DNA of 64,000 nt from Solea solea (GCF_958295425.1 NC_081154.1:13533938-13597937); one strand, 5' to 3'; positions 1 to 11,089 are shown, numbered from the stretch's first letter. A program made the numbers and translations. Notes: generated by a model from the sequence alone, not told the origin.

Positions 1-1563
1 AGGCTTTTTAGGTTCGGTAACGTTTGAAAATTGCGAGCCATAGCTGGAGTTTGCTGTGTTGCTACCAACCTGGGTATTAAAGCACCGTAACCTGCTTTAC
101 TGAGTGGGTAAACAGACCAACACACCAAACTAAAGTATAAACACATTTTGTAGCGTGTGATGCCAGTATTTTAAATGAACACGTCTTCTTAATCTCTGAT
201 GACATACACGATCATGGTTATTTTATGACTGGGTATAATACATTTCTTACACATATCCACTTTAATGTGGTACCATTTGCACAGATTGAGAACAGAGTAT
301 TTTGTTTTTAGCTGAAAACCAGCGTGATCTTGCTGAACACAAAAAACACCACAAACCACAAATCCAGAGAGAATAAAATACATTTATATGCTCAGGATTT
401 TTTTTTTTTTATAAGACTGCATTTTTGCCAAGGGCATGGAATGATATGCATGGATTTTGCTGATATATACGTTATAGATTTTTGGGTGAAAGGCTGGATT
501 CTTATGAGGAGGTCTCATCTTAAAAATATAACACTTGTCAGATTGTATTGGAGTGCGAAGCTACATCCTGGCGTAAATAAAGCGAGTGGTGAGTGATATT
601 CCAGTTCTACTGCCAATGATTTCCTGACAGGAAAGCAGATAGTGAATTCCCATCACTTTAATACAGGCAGCGAGTGCATTAACGGCAAACATGAGCCTGA
701 CTTTCAAACAAAGGCGCTGAGTGACGGTTTGCTGACTGCAGCTCACAGTGTGCTATAACATGATGTGAAAGGACATTGTCAGGAGCTGAGGAGAGGAGCC
801 CACATTGTACATAGTGACAGAAAACAGAGATGAGGACAGAGATACTGGTGCCATATTAGTGGCCAGCATATTCAAACACCATCCTTGAGTCTAAGCAAAC
901 TTGACATCATCTCTAGTGGCTTCAAAGTGTTCATTCCCCCTCCTCCTCCTGTCTGCAGCCAGCTTTCCTCTCTGATGTGTCTCCAGCCTCTGTCTTATGT
1001 AGAGAGTTACCAGCAGGCCTATTCTGTCAGGACAAGGGGATAGGGGTGCTGCGGCCTGCGGATACCCTCAGTCAATCTACATTTGATCACCGCGGTGGGA
1101 AGTGTGCTCATTTTTTCCGATATCTGAGCTACTTGAGGTGATCCAAACACTGAAGTGTGAGGAGCTGTCACCTTGCATAAAGCTCCGCGCCACTGGAAGA
1201 TGTATGGCCCCTGATATGCTAAGAGGAGGGTGGGGGGTGGAGATCTCTCCATCCTGATAGGCTGCGAGGACACCGGGGACCCCTATAAGAGGAATGTATT
1301 CCACTCTGTCTGCCTGGGGACAAGAGGTCGGCTGGGAAGGAGGCAACTCATCACCAGGCCCCCTGCAGTCCGATGACAGATATATGCTGTTACTGAGCCA
1401 AACATGGGGGAGATATATTAATGCCACATGAAAAAATCAACAAGAGGCCAAGCAGAAAGAAGCACCCACAATCAATACATGATTGCTTTTACAGAAAGTT
1501 TTAAAAAGAGCGCATATCAAAAACTGAAACTCGTGGAACGGTGGTGTTTGTTTTATAGTGTCG
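1..1563. other. Non-coding unique DNA, no gene seen
   Basis: No open frame here has recognisable protein motifs. A run of 13 T lies at about 398-410. The part at about 930-1420 is richer in G and C than its surroundings, and both strands are fairly open there, as expected of GC-richer DNA with few stop codons. I see no splice-site pair, promoter motif or known repeat that I would defend. Confidence 0.6.
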
Positions 1564-1615
1564 CGTTTTCACCAGAAGGTGAAAACGTAAGCCTGCCCAC
1601 TGGCAGTGGTGGGCA
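1564..1615. other. Two adjacent perfect hairpins
   Basis: The first inverted repeat has arms CGTTTTCACC (1564-1573) and GGTGAAAACG (1578-1587) with a four-base AGAA loop. Six bases later a second has arms TGCCCAC (1594-1600) and GTGGGCA (1609-1615) around an eight-base loop. Both are perfect. Chance, a decayed transposon end or a structured transcript are all possible. There is no gene beside it to explain it. Confidence 0.75.
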
Positions 1616-2929
1616 CTGCTGTTTGCACTCTACAGGCCATTAACAGTTCACCCCACCTTATCCAGCAGGGCAGCAGCTGGGGAGAAAGAAGCCGCAACAC
1701 CAGAGGTACAGGATCTCACAGGCACAAAGAAAAAAAAAAAAAAAAAACATGGCTAGAGGCAGGGAGGCTGGAGTACACTTCGAGCAAAGTTGGCAGCTGT
1801 GAGGCTGTGTGTGTGATAAAGTGCAGCTCTCCGTAAATACACTCAGGGGCTCCCTGCACAGCTGGCGACCGTAGGTTACAGTTCTGAAAGATGGAGCGCA
1901 GGAAAGGGATAGTGGGAGGACGAGACATATAAGGGAAGTGCAGAGCCTGCAAATACACATCATCTGTCTGAGGCGCATGAGAGGAGGATCAGGGCCACAT
2001 TCATGAGAACCGGTAAGATGAAGAACAGGATAATAAAATGCTATTGCATCAGTGTAAAAGAGGAAAAAGAAACACTTGTCTGACATTCCTGAGTGTCTGC
2101 AGGCAACTGAAGTCACCTTAGCCTCAAGCTATGAAAGCAACTTTATACTTATTATGTCTACACTATGACAACAAACAAGAAAAAGCACCAAAATCGAATC
2201 ATTTCTTCATTGGGTAAGAGCTACATCCCCAAAAATGTTGTAGAAATCAATACGTAAAGTTGTGCATTGGGCATTTTTGCATGTTAATATCTTAAATTCT
2301 AATAAAAAGCTGAGTTATGTAACATGGCATAAAGTCATATGCAGGTTGTGTATGGCTGTCAAAGGATATATTATCCATTACCTCATGGAAGAACTGAACA
2401 CGCCATGTCAATGTGTCAGGAAGGGGAACTCAGAGAAAGTAGTGAATGCTTTTATACTGCAATGAGCTTTCAGCCTTTCAGGGTCATTATTGTGTCAAGG
2501 GATGAAACTGTGAAATGACACATAGCTCAATGCTATATGGGCTCTATGGCTGAGTTTAAAGAGACACAGATGTGATAATGTGATCATCTTATCCTCTTTA
2601 CAAGATGACATTTTATTTCTCCAAAATAGACCTAAAAAACACCACAATTGGCAATATTTAATGATTAAAAAATGGGAAATATCAGTTACATCATCAAAGT
2701 AGACATTACTAAAGCATGAAATACTTCAATAAATGTTACTATGGCGTCATTATTCATGTGTAGTACGTGTTTCTGGAGAGATTACCAAAAGCAGCTAATA
2801 TGAAAGGACTGGGGTATTAGTTTAGAAAATGAATCTTTAATTTCCACTATTGTTTTTGCTGACATCCTCCTGTTCCCAAAGGAAACATGGAAGCACAGCT
2901 GATAAAGTTATGCAGATGTTTATTTTTCA
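1616..2929. other. Non-coding DNA with a poly(A) tract
   Basis: An uninterrupted run of 18 A lies at 1730-1747. The minus-strand open frame across it (about 1658-2116) encodes a run of phenylalanines from this tract, so I read it as an artefact and not a gene. The poly(A) could be a retroposon tail, but I recognise no SINE or LINE body upstream. Nothing else stands out. Confidence 0.6.
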
Positions 2930-3175
2930 CTTGCAGTGATTTAGCATGACTGCGCTTGTCAACATAATTTAGAAGAGGCTACAGTCTGCATTCTGTTTGT
3001 TGTGACCAAATGAGCTCAGCGCCTGCACGCTTTCAACTTCAGAGTTATTGATTAAAGTTTTAAATGGTTGCCATATTACCCCGGGACTTCTGGGAGATTA
3101 ATCTGCGTCAGCATTCATCTGTAATTCATTAGCCATTTAGACAGCTCAACCACAAGGACTCTGTCTTAAGAATAA
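2930..3175. promoter_or_regulatory. Candidate conserved non-coding element
   Basis: This is compositionally balanced sequence between AT-rich flanks. It contains homeodomain-type cores (GATTAATC near 3097, GTAATTCATTAGCC near 3122) and a TTATTGATTAAAG stretch near 3046 that could suit homeodomain or HNF1-like factors. It has no repeat similarity and no coding signal. The call is inference from appearance only, and no alignment was possible. Confidence 0.25.
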
Positions 3176-5128
3176 AAGCCATTTTTCACACACGCAGCAG
3201 AAGCATGAAGGCAAGCTAGATACTACTAATAGCAACACACAATATTTTGAGCTGTAAATGTATTCACCGCCACAATGGAAGGACTTATGTTGACTTTTAA
3301 TAATGTGAGAAAGGATACAGTTTGATCTTCATTCCTGCATATGTTAGCAGTTTATCTAAATATTACATGTAATGTATTTTAAGATTACTTTTCCAATTAA
3401 CTTCTTGCAGCAGCAAACAGATGTTGTATATGACATGCCCAGCAACAGTCATCAGGATCTAACTCTCCATGGCCAGTAGTGGTAGAGAAAGTGAAACAAC
3501 TGGGAGATTAATTATAAATGAAAAAAATACGTTATTTCTCGGGAAGTGGGGGAAGAGTCTTTGATAACCATAGCAACATGATAGAAAACTAAAATGAGGC
3601 AGGAACCATTCATATTCTGTTCAAGAACACTCATTTAAAATAGAAAATACCTACAATTAAAGAGACTCTTCGAAATATCATTGTCTATGTAAAACGTCTG
3701 TCTTTATCAACCAGAATATCACTTTAATACCATTTACTATTAGGCCAAATTAGGCTGAATATATCAGGAGGAGCATCCATGTTCAATGTCGTCCAAGGAC
3801 TTAACACAGCAGGGTAATATAGGCAGCAACAAATATTGTTCTTTAATTCTGGTAAAATATCAGAGGCTTTAATGGCTGTTGTGGAAGCCTATTCAATAAA
3901 AAGAAAGCTGGTGGCTCTATGTTATTTTCCATGATGGGTGAAGAGGCATTTGAATAATGCACTGTGCAAAGTTAAAAGCATCAGCTCGAAAAATGTCACG
4001 ACTTGATTTGTTAAAAAAAAGAAAAATAATAATAATTACCATCTATTTTGACGTAAGAGCAAATAAAAAATAAAACGACTGTGAACATGAAAACTGAGCT
4101 GGCTCTGTATGAAGGCAAGTTGTGTCCTAAGGCTTTGGGTCAGCAGTCAATTAAATTATCACACTAAACCGAAAGACTTTTAAAATCCCTTTACTGAATA
4201 ATGGTTGTCAGACGCTGTATCCTCCCCGATGTTCTGGGGGGAAAAAAGGTTGCAGCAATGGGATTAGGGCTTGATCCTCAGCTACTGCTGTGCCCAGTCT
4301 AAAATGACTATCCTCTTATCTCAAGGCAACAGAGCTACATTATGTTATGTACCGACTTCGTCAAGATAGAATGGATGTCACTAAAATTTATTTAATCTTC
4401 CTTAAATTAGCCCCTGACTATGATCTCTCCCAGTCAGAATTTATGTTCTCCGGAATTCAATTTCCTCCGCAGTGTGATATGCTTTTATCAGTTGGCAACT
4501 GTTCGGTGGCCCTCCAATAATGAGAGCTGTCACGGAGAGCAGAAGCACGTAGTGGTTGATGGCGACCATCTTGTGACCACTTTTGATGAAGGAACAGTCT
4601 TTTCTGGGATCTTTTTAATCCAAATGTTAATCATTAGACCACGGGTGTGTATCAGTGCTTGATACATGAAAATGAAAGGTGTATCGGATGCATTATAACA
4701 AATGGTTGATGAATTAACAACTGTTCCATTATTAGAAATATCATTTTAAGTCATTTAGAAAGTCACAAAACTAACAGGCTCCAACCACAGTGGTGCTTCC
4801 AGCTAAATGTTTACATCAGCATAAACATGCGTAGATACCTACAGGTATAATGTTCACCACTATTCTGCTACCATGCTAAAATTTGCTTATTGACACCGAG
4901 CCATAGACGCAGTTTTGTAACTGCAAAACAAAGCCCCGAGATTCATCGTGATGACAATTTTTGCAAACAGAAATTCACAGACTGCAGCCTGAAATCATGC
5001 ATCTATCGGATGACGACGGTGGGAGGTTTCCCAGGGTCAGAACACAGTCTGCAGAGCAGAGGAATGTCCATCACATCCAAGCAAGGGGTGGCACCTGGCT
5101 TCAGCATGCGGGACACTCGCCCACTCAC
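3176..5128. other. Non-coding AT-rich DNA, no gene seen
   Basis: The sequence is AT-rich, with A-runs around 4012-4035. Open frames are short and featureless; the one at about 4420-4662 (+, 80 codons) has no recognisable domain, although it follows a fair acceptor-like CCTCCGCAG near 4465. I found no repeat I can name. Confidence 0.55.
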
Positions 5129-5239
5129 CTGCTGTGAATTATCCTGAGCTTTTCCTGTTATGACCTTTGCGGACATCTGCGTTCTCACATGAAGCCTCTC
5201 TGGACAGTTGCACGAACATGTCTGGATATCGTTGCATGT
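5129..5239 (-). other. Exon-like segment, unknown product
   Basis: Read on the minus strand, the block follows an acceptor-like GTTGTTTTCAG and ends CAG before a near-ideal donor GTGAGT. It is 111 bases, exactly 37 codons, and is open in the frame starting at its first base. The peptide begins TCNDIQTCSCNCPERLH, so it is cysteine-rich at its start. A second frame is open for 32 codons from an ATG at its third base and then stops. I recognise no family. It could be a coding exon, a non-coding RNA exon or chance, since such signal pairs are expected a few times in 64 kb. Confidence 0.2.
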
Positions 5240-6104
5240 CTGAAAACAACTCTAGTCACAATTAAAATTGGACCTCAGGGATAATCATAACTGCAGTTCA
5301 TGAACAGGTGTCATGACATTCTAAACCACAAATGTCAATCTGCTGATAGCACGAGAGTTTAAGTTAGGTGATCTATCAATCTATCAAAAAATCGTTGAGG
5401 TATTTTTGTAAAATAAGCAAACTGAAGATATCACATTTGTTTTTATTTGCTGTTTATTTTGTGCTTAAGTGGGGAAAAAGTATGATAAAGTGAAAAGAAT
5501 CAGATGCTGTATTTCTACTTTAAAATGATCAATATAAGGTTTCTTAAGACAAAATCCAATGTCTGACAATAAGGCAAAAGAAGCACTTATGTATATTGAA
5601 GCTATGTCTGCCATGATATCCTTTCACCTGAGATGTTAGGTGCACCACCCAGCTGTCTGCTCACCATTATTACTTTCATCTTGTCTCAGGTCTTGATGTT
5701 TAATAAGCTGGTACCTGAGGGTCCTGCCTTCGTCTCTGAACTCTGATTTGATGTGGCAATAAGACAGAAAACAGGGAAGAAGGGGGGGGGGGGACAGAAA
5801 TAAAAGAACAAGGGATCAAAATAACTGTGCCTGGCTGGCTGAGTAGAGTGGGGCCTATCAACACCAATAACCGTTAGCTGCGTACATGTGTGTCACGGCG
5901 AGACAAGTGTCATATCACTCAGCCTACTGCTTCATTTGACTGGAACACATCAATCACTCAGGGAAATCCACACAGACGTGGAGAGACGGGCCTCACCTCT
6001 GGCTCCCTCATTACGTTGCGTCAGTGTTAGTGAAACCTCAGCCTGTCAGGAATTTACCATCATCTTACCCAAAAAAAGAAACCCCTTGTCCAGTGGCTTC
6101 TTCC
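5240..6104. other. Non-coding DNA with a G12 tract
   Basis: A run of 12 G lies at about 5782-5793. The remainder is ordinary AT-rich sequence with no gene, named repeat or strong regulatory motif that I can see. The plus-strand open frame starting near 5888 runs into the minisatellite that follows and encodes nothing recognisable. Confidence 0.6.
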
Positions 6105-6208
6105 AACCACAGTGCGATAACACAACAGTGCGATACCACAACAGTGTGATAACACAACAGTGTGACAACACAACAGTGTGACAACACAACAGTGTGATAA
6201 CACAACAG
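6105..6208. repeat. 16-bp minisatellite, about 6.5 copies
   Basis: The unit CACAACAGTGTGATAA is repeated head to tail with small changes (GCG for GTG in the first two copies, GACAA for GATAA in the middle two, one GATAC). The last copy stops after CACAACAG. A 16-bp unit is not a multiple of three, so this does not behave like a coding repeat. Copy number is likely to vary between individuals. Confidence 0.9.
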
Positions 6209-6454
6209 CTAATGCAAAGATGTCAATTTAAGACACACATCTGCATGGCTGCACAGCTATTGAGTCATTACAGTGACATTAAAAAGTCAGTGACACTTTG
6301 CATTCCAGTTTACTAACGATAGAAACTACCACAGGTGATTACAGGTAACACGTCCCTGCTTAAAACGTAATATGAAGAGAAGATATTACACTGATGGTAG
6401 TATTACTCATTACTAGCTTTATGTTACTTTCAAAATAACAGTATTAGTGCAACA
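6209..6454. other. Non-coding spacer, nothing recognised
   Basis: AT-rich sequence between the minisatellite and the LINE-tail fragment. I see no repeat, gene or motif cluster. Confidence 0.6.
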
Positions 6455-6690
6455 TCATCTCCTTATTACCATTTCTAAAACATAATCTTAAAACCCATTT
6501 TTATTCTTTGGCCTTTGACCCAGTATGAGACAGTGATTTCTACCCGTTTTTTGTTTTAATTGTGTTGTTCTTATTGTTTAAATGGCTTTATTGTTTAAAT
6601 TATTCTTTTTGTTTTGAGGTCTCCTAGGTCTTATGTTTGTTTTTAAAGTGCTTTATAAATAAGGTTTGATTGGACATTAACTTATAAATA
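6455..6690 (+). mobile_element. LINE 3' tail fragment
   Basis: A short frame near 6486 reads LKTHFYSLAFDPV and then stops. This resembles the extreme C-terminus of reverse-transcriptase proteins of L2/Rex-like fish LINEs (usually like FK..LKTHLFSLAF). It is followed by a T-rich 3' untranslated part and the typical ending AAAGTGCTTTATAAATAAGGTTTGATTG. Only the tail is present, as expected of 5'-truncated copies made by target-primed reverse transcription. The clade is not settled. Confidence 0.6.
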
Positions 6691-6749
6691 AGATGGATTA
6701 CCATTTCCTTATATGAAGCTCATACCATACTATTTCCGTGTTATTGAAC

Positions 6750-7260
6750 AGACTGCAATGTAAAGTGTGCAATATTCATCCAATGTCCTTTAAAACCGGA
6801 GTACCTTTTAAATACAAACAAACGTCTGTTAGAATCAAACCATTATCAAATGAGTTCACACAATGCCGATTAAGCCTCTCAGCTTCAAATGACTCTCTGT
6901 GTTTCTCAGTACAGCTGTGTTTAAATCTGATGCTGCCTGGTGGTGACATCCCAGTGCTGGACAGAGGAAGTGATTTGTCTTATGTCAAGACAGACGGAGG
7001 CAACAGCAACATTGTGCTAATAAAGCCCGATGACTGCAAATAGATTGTAGTGTGAATGAAAACACAAAGATGTTTCAGAAGTGAGTTCCACTGCTCAAAA
7101 AAACTTAGTCGTTCCACAGTTGGACAGGTTAAACACTTCTCGTCTCCTCCCGCCCCTGGGATGCCAATCTATACAAACAAATGCTCCTTCAGTCAGGTCT
7201 GATAGTATTGCTTGACAGAGGCCAAAAAAATTACCAAAAGTTACACACTGCAGCTTTAAG
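6750..7260 (+). mobile_element. Miniature element family B, copy 1 (longest)
   Basis: This is the longest of four copies in the window of one non-coding dispersed family (others near 15693-15925 inverted, 25654-25874 and 31811-32222). Shared blocks include GAGGCAACAGCAACATTGTG-like sequence near 6993, a CTTCAGTCAGGTCTGATAGT block near 7190 and a 3' end reading GTTACACACTGCAGCTTTAAG-like. The 5' part holds CAAACGTCTGTTAGAATC. It has no open frame of its own that repeats between copies, so it is non-autonomous. Strand is assigned relative to the other copies. Confidence 0.7.
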
Positions 7261-7429
7261 ACACAATCCGATAAATTATAGCCGACTGACAAACTGATGG
7301 ACCAACTATTCCGCACCAAGTGTCACACGCATGAATACTGACACCCCAAAAAATGAATATGGCACTGCAGTATGTTCACAATGAAAGTCAAAACCTCGAT
7401 GTGCAGAGTGAAAATGAGAAAATGTCCCT
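7261..7429. other. Short spacer, nothing recognised
   Basis: Unique sequence between the family B element and the next block. I see no motif worth naming. Confidence 0.6.
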
Positions 7430-7870
7430 CAGTGGCTTTAATGAAGAATTAAAGGCTTATTAACAAAGGCCTCCCTTGTAAGCTGGGCTCTCTCCCTGGC
7501 CGCCGCCATGCTGCACCCAGCTGTGTATACAACTCCGACAGGTAGAATAATAACGGTTATACATCACTGCACCTGAGAGCCCGATCATCTAAATCTTCCC
7601 AGACTCCATTACTTTATTGACACGCAATCTTAAGAAGGAGAGAAATATTGCACATGTAAGGTCACTTGGTTATGAAGACATATTATCATATTATCTGCAT
7701 GAGGGTTGTAGGGCTCAGGCCTGACAAAGCTAATTATAATTGGACATGATACAGAGCTCAGAGCATATTACGTGCTTGGCTGCATGACAAAGTCACAGCT
7801 GAGATATGAGAAGAGAGAGGAGCAGAACGTGAGCTGAAACTCAATGTGAAGAGGGTGAAGCTGTACAATA
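7430..7870. promoter_or_regulatory. Candidate conserved element with a Kozak-like ATG
   Basis: Non-repetitive, compositionally mixed sequence with many homeodomain-type cores (GAAGAATTAAAGG near 7443, GGCTTATTAAC near 7454, GCTAATTATAATTGG near 7729). It holds the one strong translation-start context in the area, GCCGCCGCCATG with the ATG at 7508. Eleven codons later is CAG before GTAGAATAA (possible donor at 7542). There is no CpG-rich promoter around it. I favour a regulatory element, with a first coding exon as a weak alternative. Confidence 0.25.
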
Positions 7871-8791
7871 ACAGCAGTGCGCTCTTTGATGGTAATTTAT
7901 GGATACATCCACTATAAGCACCGAGCAAAACCTGTTCCTATTTGATCACACGGCACAAGATGGAAAGAGCCAGTTGTTCAAACACAAATTTCTTATGCAC
8001 CCTGACTTGAAACAGCTCTAATACTCAAATGTCACATTTTGTTAGTGACAACACAAGTGGCCCTGTGGCTTCTTATCTCCCCGCCCAAGGTTATTTCAGT
8101 ATCACCAGACACAAACAACTGTTTCTGTTTTTCCTCTTTAATGACTAAACCCTTTTGTTGCCTCCTTCAAAGCAGCCATTTACCTCCAGACAATGATGGA
8201 CTATTCAGGCTCAAACTCAAATCAGGCACTGAAAAATCAAATCAACCGTGCAGAGTAGCAAGCAAAAAACAAAGTCAAGTGATACTGTACATCTGTACTG
8301 ATGTAGTTTCCTGTCCACTGGCTTTATAATCTCATCGTATGGGGTCAAGCTCACGGCAACATTAGCAGACCCAGAGGTCAGATGCTAACCGGAGTTTCAT
8401 AGTGCCAGTTCTCCTCAGACACACCTAAAAATACAATATTCATTTACTTACTCACATGAAATTCTTAGTTCTTAAACCTGCCATTGTTTTTTTTTACTGA
8501 AATTGCTGAATATGAAAAGAAAATGTTCAAAGTGATGACCAAAATGTGATATGCCATCTAAAAATGCTGCCACTAAATTTTATTTTTAAGGAAACAATGT
8601 CATTTGGATTCTATTTTCAATTAATGTAATGAGAAAATTGTGATAATTAAACCTGAAGAGTAGAATTTTTGTCTCCACCTATTGGTCGTTAGAGTAAGTA
8701 CACAAAAACGAAGACATAGCCACAGTTTCAATACAGGAATGAATCAACAGCTATTATAATAGCGACAAAGACTACTTTTAGAAATGCTCAC
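7871..8791. other. Non-coding DNA, no gene seen
   Basis: Ordinary AT-rich sequence with a T8 run near 8487-8495. The plus-strand open frame at about 8039-8329 has no recognisable features. No repeat identified. Confidence 0.55.
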
Positions 8792-8889
8792 CTATTCAAA
8801 GGCAGTAATGTGACGTCCATGTCTGCACTCAGTCTCTTCTCCAAGGACAAGTGAGACAGACGAAGTCAAAACAGTGGGAATCTCAAAAC
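8792..8889 (-). other. Exon-like segment, unknown product
   Basis: On the minus strand a pyrimidine-rich tract ending TTTATTTCCCCAG is followed by 98 bases ending at AG before GTGAGC. Only one frame is open (phase 1, reading FEIPTVLTSSVSLVLGEETE and on for 12 more residues), and it ends in a TAG that is the last codon of the segment. If transcribed it could be a non-coding exon or the last coding part of one. No family is recognised. The exact stop at the donor argues against an internal coding exon. Confidence 0.2.
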
Positions 8890-9589
8890 CTGGGGAAATA
8901 AAAGCACAGCATTCAGTGTGGCTAAATATCATAAGGGGTTTGCTTAAATACATTGTGCACTGACCAGCAAGATAAAAAAAATAAAACATTCTTATTTTTG
9001 TTTTGTTGAAAAGAAAGCAGCTCCATCTTTGTCGACAAAAACAACTGTAAACTCTCACTGAAACCAGACGCTACGAAACATCAACTTCAGTTTTTGGATT
9101 CAGCTTAATTAGCTCACAGTAACACTATGTGCATTCAGGCCTAATCTGCTGCATGTGTTTCCCCTCAAAAAATAAAAATACCTACAGCACAGTTGTGGTC
9201 TAAGTTTTAAAACATGCTCTCTCTTCTTCGGCATAAGATACTCAAAACATCTGGAGGTCCATCTGCCAATAAATCTCCCTGATAAACGATGGTGCTGCAG
9301 AAATCCGAGGAAAAATAATGAGTGGTGCAATATCTTGGCACAACTAAAAACATACTTGAAATACAAGACGACATCTCAGATGCGCTGCACTGAGACCACA
9401 AATCACAAAGGCTCAGTGGACTAGGAATTTATTTCAAAGCACATCATGTCACACACACATTTGCAACTGTATATCTTTCCAGATACTGGCGAGTGATACT
9501 GGAAGTCTGGTAATGCTCATAAGTGGACTAGCTTACATTGCTACAGCACTGCTTATATTTGCATGGTGCGCTGCCAAGTTTATTGTTAT
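8890..9589. other. Non-coding DNA, no gene seen
   Basis: Unique sequence. Two overlapping minus-strand open frames (about 9109-9401) have no family features and lie in different frames over the same bases. No repeat identified. Confidence 0.55.
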
Positions 9590-9925
9590 TAAACGGCACA
9601 TTTGTTTCTGTGGAAGCTGTTCTCCCCCGATGAGTGAAATAAGAATGAAAGAAACTAATCTGCGGATCATTTTCCACCCTTGAGAGAAGTCAATAGCCTA
9701 TTCCTGTAATTTAATCAAGAATAAGGAGGTAATAGCAATCTGCCTTTAAATTACCCACTGTTTAAACTGTGCTATTTGAGCATCACAACATTGCTTTCAG
9801 CAATTAAATTCAATTAACAACTATTATGCCTCAGTGTTCCTATTCAAAAGCCCTCCACAACTGCTTGTTCCAGCTTTGTCATCTGGTTTAGAAACTCGCC
9901 ACGACAGGCCATTTTTCATGATTTC
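9590..9925. promoter_or_regulatory. Candidate conserved non-coding element
   Basis: Low-repeat sequence carrying CTGTAATTTAATCAAG near 9703, GGAGGTAATAGC near 9725, TTTAAATTACCC near 9746 and AATTAAATTCAATTAAC near 9802. This is a dense run of homeodomain-type sites, some spaced about one or two helical turns apart. No coding signal. Inference from appearance; conservation untested. Confidence 0.27.
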
Positions 9926-10517
9926 TCTCACACTGGAAAAACACCAGTGTTTTAATTGAGAGGCCTAAATGTCCAGATGCTTACCTATTTTTTTTTTTAA
10001 ATGATTACTGATGGGAAAGCCACAAGCAAAGCAGCCAAACATCGATGAAGGCAAGCAGGTCGCTAAGTGAAAATACTCCTGTGTGTGGTGAAAATTGACG
10101 TTAAAGGCTCTTTGAAGCTGAGGCTGCACTGTTTGTGCCATTACAGGACCGCTGCTTCTCTAACAGTGCACAGTTATCTTGATACTGCTAAAATACTTCA
10201 GTCCTTTAAAGCCTATCATATAATACACTCTTCTTTATGCTGCTTGTTAGGTGAAAAGAGTGCACCTACAGCACTGGATAAACATAAAGTTAACGTTTTT
10301 TATTTCATAAAAAGCAGTGAGGAGAGAGTCAGAGGAGGGTCAGGAAACAGATGAGTATCTGTCTGTGTTTGTGCTGCTATGTGAGGACAATCCAACAGGT
10401 GGCATGAGACTCCTGCCCTGCTCCTACTCTTCTTCTTCAGTAGTAAAGGAGACACAGCTGCAGGGGGACTCAAGCCTCCTTTGTTGTATTTCTATTTTTC
10501 AGAATTGGTGCAGAATG
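9926..10517. other. Non-coding DNA, no gene seen
   Basis: A T9-A3 run lies near 9989-10000. Two overlapping plus-strand open frames (10067-10354 and 10317-10520) have no recognisable domain and no shared reading frame. Nothing further. Confidence 0.55.
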
Positions 10518-10559
10518 TGATGTTCACAATGTAATGTTCACAATCTGATGTTGATAATG
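10518..10559. repeat. 14-bp tandem repeat, 3 copies
   Basis: TGATGTTCACAATG, TAATGTTCACAATC and TGATGTTGATAATG follow each other directly at 14-bp spacing. A fourth, weaker unit (TGACATTATCATAA) may follow. It is a short degenerate tandem with no coding context. Confidence 0.7.
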
Positions 10560-11028
10560 TGACATTATCATAATTATGACCTTTTCACATCTACAAAAGT
10601 GATTCAAGTTAGTGCAGTGTCGTTTTTAGTAACTGTGAGAGAAGCTCATTCATTTTCTCCTTCAAAATGTCCTCGTCGTCTTTATGTGTCCACATTAACA
10701 CCGTGAATGTTAAATGAATGTTAACGATATTGGCCTCTGAAGAATGTCAACAATTTTCTGGCTACTTATTTCAATATCCTCTTTGAACAAGGCTTTTCAT
10801 TTCCTTAGGTACGCTGTTAAAAGGCAGCTTCAGCCTGCCCTGACTAATTTCCTCTCAGGCTCACAGATCACAGGCCTTTCCCACCCAGTGCTCCCTTTGC
10901 TCCCACAAAGACCCTCGTAATCCTGCTGCTTGTCCACAATTAATCTTCCCAGTTGCCACATTATTAACACAACCACCCATGGGCAGAGGATGCAAATGTA
11001 AAGCCGAGAACAGGCCTTTCTCTGTACA
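10560..11028. other. Non-coding spacer, nothing recognised
   Basis: Unique sequence; minus-strand open frames overlapping the downstream CA repeat begin here but owe their openness to the CA and C-rich tracts. No feature supported. Confidence 0.55.
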
Positions 11029-11056
11029 CCCCACCCCACCCGACCCCATCCCACCC

Positions 11057-11058
<2 letters not shown>
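11029..11058 (-). other. G-quadruplex motif on the minus strand
   Basis: The plus strand has six C-runs of 3-4 (11029-11032, 11034-11037, 11039-11041, 11044-11047, 11050-11052, 11054-11057) separated by one or two bases. The minus strand is therefore a classic multi-G-run quadruplex sequence, and the plus strand could form an i-motif. It lies directly beside the CA repeat. Confidence 0.75.

Positions 11059-11089
<31 letters not shown>
11059..11089. repeat. (AC)n microsatellite, about 15 units
   Basis: An uninterrupted AC dinucleotide run of 31 bases. Perfect runs of this length are usually polymorphic and can adopt left-handed DNA under supercoiling. It sits between two C-rich tracts. Confidence 0.95.

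Noticed and set aside
1658..2116. 152-codon minus-strand open frame
   Set aside because: It crosses the A18 tract, which is read as a phenylalanine run, and shows no domain. Length alone is weak evidence in 64 kb of six-frame sequence.
4420..4662. 80-codon plus-strand open frame after an acceptor-like CCTCCGCAG
   Set aside because: No donor of quality and no recognisable motif.
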